Source: Corynebacterium accolens | GTDB lineage: Bacteria; Actinomycetota; Actinomycetes; Mycobacteriales; Mycobacteriaceae | Reading direction: 5' to 3' | NCBI RefSeq assembly: GCF_030515985.1 | Contig: NZ_CP100376.1 | Coordinates: 2,326,837-2,338,142 of the forward strand | Length of the DNA: 11,306 nt | Shown here: piece after piece, positions 6,149 to 11,306 of the stretch | Position numbering within the stretch: position 1 is the first letter of the stretch | Layout: each line of letters opens with the position of its first letter | Position numbers and translations under genes: made by a program | The notes under the pieces: model-generated | Database searches by the model: none | What the model was told of the DNA's origin: nothing | The model's input: only the letters and a program-made list of their open reading frames with translations

Positions 6149-6500
6149 CTCTTAGAACGAGTCAATGAATTTTGCGCCGCAACAGGGAAGAAAACCACAG
6201 CAGCAAGTCTGTGAAGCGAGCAACTAAACGTCTAGTCAAAGCGTTGGGGCCAGCACTAATTCATGAGCGTAAGTGGAATCCCTAAATAAAGCTCTGGAGC
6301 CTACGCGGCTCCAGGCGACAACGTTCCGGTAACCGGCTCGTCGTACCACTTGTTTAACCGTTTAGGCTGACAGATTTCAACAGCAACATTCGTCGGATTT
6401 CCCCTAGTCGTGGTCCGGTGGCACAAAAATCGCTGCAGAAATCATCTGGCGCAGTGGTCGTTACTCGCAACGCCTTAATCCGCCATGCTCGCCTCACCTA
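6149..6500. other. Non-coding stretch without a recognisable gene
   Basis: Only short broken frames are present, such as VKRATKRLVKALGPALIHER before a TAA near 6288. These look like gene debris. The one clear structure is the hairpin at 6294-6314. Its base composition is closer to the ORF at 5789-6148 than to the biotin genes on the right, so the host/acquired boundary may lie at its right edge. Confidence 0.4.
6283..6314 (-). terminator. Hairpin with T-rich tail, minus-strand terminator
   Basis: CTGGAGCC (6294-6301) and GGCTCCAG (6307-6314) form a perfect 8-bp stem with a 5-base loop. On the minus strand it is followed by AGCTTTATTTAG, a moderate T-rich tail. It lies ~190 bases downstream of the gene at 6501-6884 and could end that transcript, and with it the bioWF transcript. 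Confidence 0.5.
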
Positions 6501-6884
6501 TCAAGGCATCGCAGTCCACTCTATGTCTTCGAAGCCCCAGTCGGAGAAATGCCAGGTGATGGTCTCGGTGGCATCGATAAGCGCGTGCTCCATTGTCTCT
6601 TCATCGTCGCCGGTAACGGAGAGCTCGAGCATCACTGAAGTATCTTCTTCGTCCAATAGCCCCACGTCCAAGGGGCCGCCATCATCGAGGCCGGACACAA
6701 AGCGCGCGGTCCAATTTTCGCCGCCAAAGAAACTGGAGTCCTCTTCTATAGCGTGCTTTTCCTCCAAGTCCCAGATAGCTTCAATAATGTCCCAGTTGCC
6801 GGTAATTGCAGCGGACAGCTCGGCGTCACGCCCGTACAGCACCAGCTCGTGGAGCCACGAATAGTCAATGATAAAGCTGCTCAT
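6501..6884 (-). CDS. Small acidic hypothetical protein downstream of bioF
   Basis: This is a 127-residue, strongly acidic protein (segments such as EAIWDLEEKHAIEEDSSF and LLDEEDTSVMLELSV), with no signal peptide and no membrane segment. It begins MSSFIIDYSWLHELVLYG and ends HFSDWGFEDIEWTAMP. I do not recognise the family; it looks like a cytoplasmic single-domain protein. The ATG at 6884 is chosen over an in-frame GTG at 6929 because GGCAGG lies 4-9 bases before it and because the extra residues of the longer form look unstructured. It follows bioF by 61 bases on the same strand, so it may be the last gene of the bioWF transcript. Nothing in the sequence ties it to biotin. Confidence 0.65.
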   Translation of the reverse strand: MSSFIIDYSWLHELVLYGRDAELSAAITGNWDIIEAIWDLEEKHAIEEDSSFFGGENWTARFVSGLDDGGPLDVGLLDEEDTSVMLELSVTGDDEETMEHALIDATETITWHFSDWGFEDIEWTAMP

Positions 6885-6945
6885 AATGCCTGCCAGTGTA
6901 TGCGACGAGAGCCTACTCTCTGAACGCACTCACCGAGCGTTTTGC

Positions 6946-8115
6946 TTATAAACCCAGCTGTTCAAGTTCTGTGCAGAGGGCATCGATTTGTGCGCGCGTA
7001 TGGGTTGCCATGAGGGTAACGCGGAGTATCGCAGCGCCACGTGCAACAGTGGGCCACCGGATTGCCGGGACGATAAATCCATGGTCAAGCAGTGCAGCGC
7101 TAGCGTCCATTGCGGCGGCCTCATCGCCCACGTGCACGGGGATAATCGGCCCTTGCTGTGGCGTAGTCCCGCGTGTGCTGTGCCAATAAGCAATATTGCC
7201 TTGCAGTTGGCTAACCAGACTGGGATCAGACTCAATGAGCTTTAACGCCGCGAGCACGGCGGCCGATGTTGCTGGCGTGGGAGAGGTAGAAAATACGAAG
7301 GACCGGGCTTGTTGCCGCAATAGCTGGGCAACCGGCTTGCTCGTTGCCACGAGGCCGCCTTCGGCGCCAAGCGCCTTGCTAGCGGTAATAAGCTGAATAT
7401 CGGGCTGGACGCCGAAATATTCTGGGAGGCCAAGGCCGCGGTTGCCGACGGTGCCAAACGAATGGGCATCATCGACCATAAGCCAAGCGCCGTGTTCGCG
7501 TGCCAGCCGCGATAGCTCAGGCAAGGGTGCAAGCACCCCGTCCATGGAAAAGAGGCCATCGGTAATAACCAAGGCATACTTGGTGGTCCTGGTGACCAAA
7601 GCGTTTTCTACAGCGCGGGTATCGCGGTGCGCCGTAACGACGAGGGAGGCGCCACTCGCCTTTGCGAGCCGGCAGCCATCGATGATACTGGCGTGGTTGC
7701 GCGCATCGGAAACAATGGTGAGCTCGGGCGAGGCCAACGCCTGCAACGTCGATAGATTGGCTTGGTACCCGGTGGCAAAGAATACCGAGTCTGGATACCC
7801 AGTCAGCTGGGCCGCAGCGGCTTCTACCGCAACGTGTAATTCAGACGTGCCGGTGGTCAAACGCGAGCCGCCTGAGCCTGCGCCGTAGTGATCAACGCTG
7901 TCCTTTACGGCGTTTTTAATCTCCGGATGCTCTGCCAGGCCCAGGTAATTCGACGAGCTAAAGAGCACCGCGTCTTTGGCCGTCTTCCCGGTGGCCGTCC
8001 GCAAGGAGCTTTCCGGGACTTGCCCACTTCCAAAGACCGAAGGGCTGCGCCATAGGCCGTCTTCTCTCCACTTATCCAGGTGCGCAGATGCGACTTGTTC
8101 TAGGCTCTCGTTCAC
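6946..8115 (-). CDS. bioF: 8-amino-7-oxononanoate synthase (BioF)
   Basis: This PLP enzyme condenses pimeloyl-CoA with L-alanine, releasing CoA and CO2, to give 7-keto-8-aminopelargonate, an early step in biotin synthesis in the cytoplasm. At 389 residues it has normal length. Key sites are visible: SSSNYLGL at 53-60, the HYGAGSGGSRLTTG loop (77-90), His141 in RNHASIID that stacks on PLP, D215 and H218 in VDDAHSFG, and the PLP lysine K247 in ITASKALGAEGG. The family usually has a shorter N-terminus or similar length, so the start is sound. It starts with GTG, which overlaps the bioW stop (GTGA), so the two genes are translationally coupled. The acyl substrate should be pimeloyl-CoA supplied by BioW. 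Related alpha-oxoamine synthases (Kbl, HemA-type) are excluded by the BioW partner rather than by a single residue. Confidence 0.93.
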   Translation of the reverse strand: MNESLEQVASAHLDKWREDGLWRSPSVFGSGQVPESSLRTATGKTAKDAVLFSSSNYLGLAEHPEIKNAVKDSVDHYGAGSGGSRLTTGTSELHVAVEAAAAQLTGYPDSVFFATGYQANLSTLQALASPELTIVSDARNHASIIDGCRLAKASGASLVVTAHRDTRAVENALVTRTTKYALVITDGLFSMDGVLAPLPELSRLAREHGAWLMVDDAHSFGTVGNRGLGLPEYFGVQPDIQLITASKALGAEGGLVATSKPVAQLLRQQARSFVFSTSPTPATSAAVLAALKLIESDPSLVSQLQGNIAYWHSTRGTTPQQGPIIPVHVGDEAAAMDASAALLDHGFIVPAIRWPTVARGAAILRVTLMATHTRAQIDALCTELEQLGL

Positions 8116-8828
8116 TTTTCTGCCCCAAAATCCACGAGTACGGCGCGGCTTTCCAAATAATCAATCAACGCTTCGATATCGGCACCTGGTTTGATAATGA
8201 ATGCCCGCGCCCCCTCATCCGACCCAGGCTCTTTAATGTGTGGAAGACGGTGGTACGTGCCATCTATGCAGACGTAACCGGTGGTATAGGCCGGATCATC
8301 AGACACACAGACTTCTGCTAGAACGTCAGGATGCGCGGCGACCTTGCTCGCCAGAACAATGGCTTCACGGGCCGCGTCCTTGCCTTTGAATTCCGCGTCT
8401 TGAGCGTTGTGCGCGTCCATGTGGCTCACACGGACGCCGCGCTGTGCGTCTGGCTCGCAGCGCGTGCCAGTATCGGCCGCAATGAGCATCGCACCGCGCA
8501 TATTCCTAGCGGTAAACGTCTCTTCAATGACTACTTGGGAATGAGCGGTCATTGAGCGCAATAGTTCCTCGATGACGTCCCTAGCCTGCGAGGGCGATTG
8601 CACCGCTTCTTCTTTTACTCCTACGGAAGGGACGTGCAGAATATCGGACTCGGCCAAAGCCTCCACGGTGATGAAGGTATTTTCCGCCATTCCCTTCGGG
8701 TGCGCCAAAGCACGCTCGGATAGCGCCGCACAGACCGCCGGAACCTCGTGTTCCCTGACGATTCGCTCTGCTCCCGAAATGTGCTGGCCTGCGGAATCAG
8801 ACCGCATTCGCACTGAGAAATAAGTCAT
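8112..8828 (-). CDS. bioW: 6-carboxyhexanoate-CoA ligase (pimeloyl-CoA synthetase, BioW)
   Basis: BioW activates pimelic acid with ATP to pimeloyl-adenylate and transfers it to CoA, giving the substrate of BioF. With the ATG at 8828 the protein has 238 residues, the family's usual size, and starts with the diagnostic YFSVRMRSDSAGQHISGAER (residues 3-22). Other family blocks are TARNMRGA (106-113), RGVRVSHMD (130-138), SDDPAYTTGYV (176-186) and the GARAFII segment (206-212). The frame stays open upstream to 8960, but that extension is unconserved and would run over the BioQ operator, so the ATG at 8828 is preferred. Its stop overlaps the bioF start by 4 nt. A BioW route needs free pimelate, so no BioC/BioH-type pathway is implied here; bioA, bioD and bioB are not in the window. 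Confidence 0.92.
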   Translation of the reverse strand: MTYFSVRMRSDSAGQHISGAERIVREHEVPAVCAALSERALAHPKGMAENTFITVEALAESDILHVPSVGVKEEAVQSPSQARDVIEELLRSMTAHSQVVIEETFTARNMRGAMLIAADTGTRCEPDAQRGVRVSHMDAHNAQDAEFKGKDAAREAIVLASKVAAHPDVLAEVCVSDDPAYTTGYVCIDGTYHRLPHIKEPGSDEGARAFIIKPGADIEALIDYLESRAVLVDFGAEK

Positions 8829-8850
8829 AATCTGAGGGTACCGGACGTAT

Positions 8851-8863
8851 TGAACGGTGTTCA
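8851..8863 (-). promoter_or_regulatory. BioQ-type operator in front of bioWF
   Basis: TGAACACCGTTCA (minus strand) is a perfect 13-bp palindrome, TGAAC-N3-GTTCA. It matches the published BioQ motif of Corynebacterium glutamicum, TGAAC-N3-GTTAC, at all but one defined position. It lies 22 bases upstream of the bioW ATG, where it would cover or abut the core promoter. BioQ is a TetR-type repressor that itself responds to biotin status via BirA. The -10/-35 boxes are not clear; TACCCT at ~14 bases before the ATG is a weak candidate. Confidence 0.8.
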
Positions 8864-9003
8864 GGAAAAGAGAAAATTGGCCAGCCTCGACCAGGCTCCA
8901 GGCGGCGCTTCCCACACAGGAATACACAGGCCCTACGCTTTCCGATGCTTCCCGTCTCACCCTACGTCCTACGCCCCTAAATTTTTCCGGCTAACCAGGC
9001 GAT

Positions 9004-9033
9004 TTGTGTGAAAACGGCGTTAGCCTATATAGT
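9004..9033 (+). promoter_or_regulatory. Promoter of tRNA-Asn
   Basis: TTGTGT (9004-9009) and TATATAGT (9026-9033) are spaced by 16-18 bases depending on the -10 register. Transcription would start near 9040, about 40 bases before the tRNA. The rest of the bioW-tRNA gap (8864-9003) shows no gene; it contains an A/T-rich AAATTTTTCC patch near 8980. Confidence 0.5.
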
Positions 9034-9082
9034 TAATTCTCGTTGCACGGAGAACGGCACGTTCGAAGTACAACATGGATAT

Positions 9083-9155
9083 TCCTCCATAGCTCAGTTG
9101 GCAGAGCATTCGACTGTTAATCGAAGGGTCACTGGTTCGAGCCCAGTTGGAGGAG
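9083..9155 (+). tRNA. tRNA-Asn (anticodon GTT)
   Basis: This is a complete 73-base cloverleaf. The acceptor stem TCCTCCA pairs with TGGAGGA, with G as discriminator base. The D arm is GCTCAGTTGGCAGAGC. The anticodon stem TTCGA/TCGAA encloses CTGTTAA with anticodon GTT. The T arm ACTGG-TTCGAGC-CCAGT is perfect. CCA is not encoded. Phage-like DNA begins right after it, so the 3' half is a candidate integration site. Confidence 0.97.
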
Positions 9156-9165
9156 CAGTGTATCT

Positions 9166-9214
9166 ACCCCCTTTTACCAGTAAAAATGCTGGTGGGAGGG
9201 GGTTTCTTAGTTTT
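9166..9214 (+). terminator. Rho-independent terminator after tRNA-Asn
   Basis: ACCCCC-TTTT-ACCAG (9166-9180) pairs with CTGGT-GGGA-GGGGGT (9189-9203). The central TTTT/GGGA forms one A-T and three G-T pairs, so the stem is 15 bp around an 8-base loop, TAAAAATG. The tail is TTTCTTAGTTTT. It starts 11 bases after the tRNA and should end that transcript. Confidence 0.72.
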
Positions 9215-9216
9215 CC

Positions 9217-9254
9217 GTTTCCAGTCGTTTCCAGTGGTTTCCAGCCGTTTCCAG
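9217..9254 (+). repeat. Four GTTTCCAG repeats at exact 10-bp spacing
   Basis: GTTTCCAG occurs at 9217, 9227, 9237 and 9247, with two variable bases between copies (TC, TG, CC). The 10-bp period puts all copies on the same face of the helix, as expected for cooperative protein binding. The position beside a tRNA gene and before phage genes makes integrase arm sites or a terminase/cos-associated site possible. Confidence 0.8.
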
Positions 9255-9261
9255 TGGTTCT

Positions 9262-9292
9262 TGTCGTCAAAATGTCGTCAAAATGTCGTCAC
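9262..9292 (+). repeat. TGTCGTCAAAA repeats, two full copies and one partial
   Basis: Perfect 11-bp copies lie at 9262-9272 and 9273-9283, and TGTCGTCAC follows at 9284-9292. They begin 7 bases after the GTTTCCAG array. Together the two arrays fill 76 bases of otherwise non-coding DNA. Confidence 0.8.
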
Positions 9293-9354
9293 GTTTTCAC
9301 CCCAAAATCCGCTGCTAAAACCACCCAAACCAGCACCCTCCCCAAGACATAAGA

Positions 9355-9391
9355 ATGGCTCCGAGCCGACGAAACATCGACCCGGAGCCAT
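9355..9391. other. Hairpin ahead of terS
   Basis: ATGGCTCCG (9355-9363) pairs perfectly with CGGAGCCAT (9383-9391) across 19 bases. No T-run follows on the plus strand; on the minus strand TCTTATGTCTT follows. It may be a terminator for leftward transcription or part of a terminase recognition region. The remaining DNA between 9293 and 9480 shows no gene. Confidence 0.45.
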
Positions 9392-9480
9392 CTCCCCCGA
9401 ACGGCAGCTGCCACCAAACATCATAGCACACTATAATAGAACTGGACAGCTAAAAGCACACGAAAAATCTGGGGGAAGCA

Positions 9481-9945
9481 ATGGCAGGACGCGGTCCCGC
9501 ACCGAAGAATCCAAAATCACGTGCGAGAAGAAACCAACAAAACATCGAACAACGAGAAATCGTTGTCACCTTCGTACCGCAGCCCAAGCTCACCGACATC
9601 TACGGCCCCACCAACCCGGCCACAGACGAGGCCTGGACCAACCAAACCCTACGATTTTGGGACACCCTCGCAGAATTCCCACCACTGAAAACCCAAGGCT
9701 TACAGGAAACCCAGTGGCTCGATTTAGCACGCACCATGATTCTCGACGACGCCTACAATCGCGGAGACACGAAACTAGGACCAGAACGCCGCCTACAGCT
9801 CGCCCAATACGGCATCACGCCTGACAGTCTTGCTCGCCACCGCATCACCATGGCGACGGCAGACGAAGCTGAGGACAAGCGCCGCGCCTCTCGTGCCGCA
9901 GCCGACGTACGCGGCCGCTACCGCAGCCTGAAGGCGGTGGATTAA
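9481..9945 (+). CDS. terS: Phage terminase small subunit
   Basis: This 154-residue protein recognises the packaging site of the phage genome and hands it to the large subunit. It opens MAGRGPAPKNPKSRARRNQQ, the basic start typical of small terminases of actinobacterial phages. A helical middle follows (TNQTLRFWDTLAEFPPLKTQ and LQETQWLDLARTMILDD), then a charged C-terminus rich in Arg and Lys (DKRRASRAAADVRGRYRSL). The start is supported by GGGGGAAG 3-10 bases before the ATG. It precedes terL by only 4 bases, the usual packaging operon order. The small subunit is poorly conserved in sequence, so the call leans on the N-terminus and on the terL neighbour. A longer overlapping frame at 9147-9824 is a shadow of this gene. 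Confidence 0.82.
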   Translation: MAGRGPAPKNPKSRARRNQQNIEQREIVVTFVPQPKLTDIYGPTNPATDEAWTNQTLRFWDTLAEFPPLKTQGLQETQWLDLARTMILDDAYNRGDTKLGPERRLQLAQYGITPDSLARHRITMATADEAEDKRRASRAAADVRGRYRSLKAVD

Positions 9946-9949
9946 ACCG

Positions 9950-11044
9950 ATGGCATTCAAACCCCGAGAGCCCGGGGAATTCCCCTCACTCGGCTGGGAA
10001 TGCCTCGCCTGGATTGAAGAAAACCTCGCCCAGCCAGACTGCGCCGAATACCAACCTCTAGTACTCACGCCTGAACAAGCTCGCTTTATTCTTCGCTACT
10101 ACAAACTCGACCCTGAGACTGGGCAGCGTGTCTATACACGCGGCATTCTCTCCCGCCCCAAAGGCTGGGGTAAGTCACCAATCATGGGAGCTATTGGCGC
10201 CCTAGAAGCACTAGGACCAGTGTGCTTCGGCGGGTGGGACGCATCAGGGCAGCCTGTGGGGGTTCCATGGTCTGAATTCACCACACCGAAAGTACAGTTT
10301 GCCGCGGTCAACGAGGACCAATCCAAGAATGCCTATGGACCACTGCTAGAGATGCTGCGAGACGGCCCAGCTATGCGAAACTACGACATTGACCCAATGG
10401 AGACGTTTGTCGCTCTCCCCAAAGGCCGCATCGAATTCATTACCGCGGGAGCATTGTCAAAAGAAGGCGGCAGGCCTGTATGGTTTTCTGCCGACCAGAC
10501 CGAAGCGTGGACCCAGAGCAACGGTGGCGTGAAGCTAGCTGCAGTGCTACGTCGCAACACAGGCAAGCTAGGCGGTCATTCTATCGAGACTCCTAACGCC
10601 TATAGACCAGGCAGTGGTTCGGTTGCTGAGGAAACGTTTAAGGCCCTCGAACTGCAAAAGCAGGGGCGACTTAAGCGAGAGACGATTCTGGTGGACCACC
10701 GTGAAGCGCCAGAGGATACGGACTTAGCTGACCATGATTCCCTTTACCACGGACTGGTTCATGCTTATGGCGATTCCGCTAGAGATAATGGTGGCTGGGT
10801 GGATATTGAGCGCATCATTACCGAGATTTGGGACCCGTCGACTGACCCTTCTGATGCGCGACAGTTCTACCTCAATCAGATTGTCTCTTCGTCCGATTCC
10901 TTCCTCTCCCACCTCGAGGTAGATGCCATTGAGGACAGGGATAAGGCTATCCAGCCAGGCGACAAGATTGTATTGGGCTTTGACGGCTCAAGAGGGGCCC
11001 GAACCCCGGAAAGTGGACACGGGGATTTAATCAAGATGCGATAG
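9950..11044 (+). pseudogene. terL: Phage terminase large subunit, cut off in the nuclease domain by an IS3 end
   Basis: TerL is the ATPase/nuclease motor that packages phage DNA. The ATPase half is complete: a Walker A-type motif SRPKGWGKS (residues 68-76), an adenine-binding region before it, and a Walker B-like VWFSADQTEAW (177-187) with acidic D182 and E185. The C-terminal nuclease domain has just begun at KIVLGFDGSRG (339-349; D345 is the probable first metal-binding Asp). Phage sequence then ends and the last ~15 residues (ARTPESGHGDLIKMR) are translated from the inverted repeat of an IS3 element. Related large terminases are usually well over 450 residues, so ~100-200 residues including most nuclease acids are missing. 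The protein could not cut DNA, so this prophage segment is not competent for packaging. It is coupled to terS, with AAGGCGGTGG before its ATG. Confidence 0.85.
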
Positions 11045-11120
11045 TAAGTGTAGCTGATCCGGCGGCTTCGAAGGCGTTCGGCGAGCGATAGCCGCACCAC
11101 GAGTGCAAGCGCTTGGTGTT
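11001..11120 (-). mobile_element. Right-end stub (~120 bp) of a third IS3-type element
   Basis: On the minus strand the end of an IS3 orfB is followed by GTGTCCACTTTCCGGGGTTC (11020-11001), an IS3 terminal repeat with the usual TGTCCAC core. The terminus abuts phage terL on the left. On the right the IS sequence stops at ~11120 and the 16S leader begins. It differs from the right end at 3-121 in both protein tail and repeat, so it is another IS type. Confidence 0.72.
11031..11120 (-). pseudogene. IS3 OrfB, last ~29 codons
   Basis: Read on the minus strand, 11120 to 11031 gives NTKRLHSWCGYRSPNAFEAA followed by GSATLTIAS and a TGA. The block 'YNTKRLHSxxGYRSPNxFEA' is the characteristic C-terminus of many IS3 OrfB proteins. 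Upstream of the Asn the frame enters the T-rich 16S leader and loses similarity, so the rest of the transposase is absent. It is too short to function; its value is that it identifies the joint between terL and the rRNA gene. Confidence 0.75.
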
Positions 11121-11127
11121 TTTTCTT

Positions 11128-11306
11128 TTTGTGGAGAGTTTGATCCTGGCTCAGGACGAACGCTGGCGGCGTGCTTAACACATGCAAGTCGAACGGAAAG
11201 GCCCTGCTTGCAGGGTACTCGAGTGGCGAACGGGTGAGTAACACGTGGGTGATCTGCCCTGCACTTCGGGATAAGCTTGGGAAACTGGGTCTAATACCGG
11301 ATAGGA
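11128..11306 (+). rRNA. rrs: 16S ribosomal RNA, 5' end (continues beyond the window)
   Basis: AGAGTTTGATCCTGGCTCAG at 11135-11154 is the universal 5' region of bacterial 16S rRNA (E. coli 8-27), so the mature end is near 11128. The following GACGAACGCTGGCGGCGTGC and the V1 region (GAACGGAAAGGCCCTGCTTG, then CAGGGTACTCGAGTGGCG) are typical of Corynebacterium. The T-rich run GTTTTTTCTTTTTGTGG in front belongs to the leader. The normal upstream rRNA promoters and processing stem are missing, replaced by the IS3 stub at ~11120. Confidence 0.97.

Noticed and set aside
7442..7888. 148-codon plus-strand frame within bioF, and similar long frames opposite bioW and the acidic protein (e.g. 6418-6864)
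   Set aside because: High-G+C genes produce open frames on the opposite strand. bioF, bioW and the acidic ORF explain these regions.
8864..9003. Riboswitch or attenuator ahead of bioW
   Set aside because: No conserved leader structure or terminator/antiterminator pair was seen; the BioQ-type palindrome explains regulation more simply.
9217..9292. CRISPR array
   Set aside because: Repeats of 8-11 bases without unique 30-40 bp spacers do not fit a CRISPR. No cas genes are present.
9147..9824. A 225-codon plus-strand frame covering the repeat arrays and much of terS
   Set aside because: Its first part is repeat DNA (SSKCRQNVV-type text) and the rest is an out-of-frame reading of terS, which has the ribosome site, the family N-terminus and coupling to terL.
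11020..11090. Plus-strand reading at the terL end as an IS3 OrfA start (TRGFNQDA resembles MPRKFDQDA)
   Set aside because: There is no start codon and the match fades quickly, whereas the minus strand gives a full OrfB tail plus terminal repeat in the correct order.
10876..11244. Minus-strand frame of 122 codons across terL, the IS stub and 16S
   Set aside because: It crosses three unrelated segments, and most of its length is antisense to terL and rRNA. The IS3 OrfB tail is in a different minus frame.

Overview
The window comes from a Corynebacterium chromosome. The last ~180 bases are the 5' end of a 16S rRNA gene of corynebacterial type. A BioQ-like operator, a CmtR/CadD cadmium cassette and actinobacterial insertion sequences (IS1249-type, IS256 and several IS3 types) point the same way. 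The species cannot be fixed from the sequence.

Layout. (1) 1-2283 is a nest of insertion sequences: the right end of an IS3 element sits in the transposase of a decayed IS1249-type element, and an intact IS256-family element (849-2283) lies against the 5' end of that remnant. (2) 2325-3278 (minus) is a two-gene cadmium module, cmtR then cadD, with a consensus promoter that seems to give a leaderless cmtR mRNA. (3) 3588-4402 (minus) is a TIGR02391/Ymh-like gene split by one frameshift. (4) 4474-5718 is a heavily decayed IS3 copy followed by a ~125 bp left-end stub of a second IS3 type. (5) 5719-6500 is mostly non-coding, lower in G+C to the eye, with a tandem repeat and one unrecognised 119-residue ORF. 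(6) 6501-8828 (minus) is core-like DNA: bioW and bioF (pimelate to 7-keto-8-aminopelargonate) overlapping by 4 nt, with a perfect BioQ-type operator in front of bioW and a small acidic hypothetical protein behind bioF. (7) 9083-9155 is tRNA-Asn with its own promoter and a strong terminator. (8) Directly after it the DNA turns phage-like: two families of short, helically phased direct repeats, then terS and terL. terL is cut off in its nuclease domain by the right end of another IS3 element (minus strand), and that ~120 bp stub runs straight into the 16S gene.

How the parts work together. The cadmium module is an autoregulated efflux unit. bioWF makes the biotin precursor under probable biotin-dependent repression. 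The tRNA-Asn/phage boundary looks like a prophage attachment region, although no integrase is visible. The two very short IS3 stubs (5561-5687 and 11001-11120) sit exactly where unrelated DNA meets. They are either real recombination scars or assembly joins, and this should be settled before the terL-16S neighbourhood is interpreted.

I found no convincing new multi-gene system. The points most worth a second look are the phased repeats after tRNA-Asn, the BioQ operator on bioWF, the leaderless cmtR promoter, the frameshifted TIGR02391 gene and the terL/IS3/16S junction.
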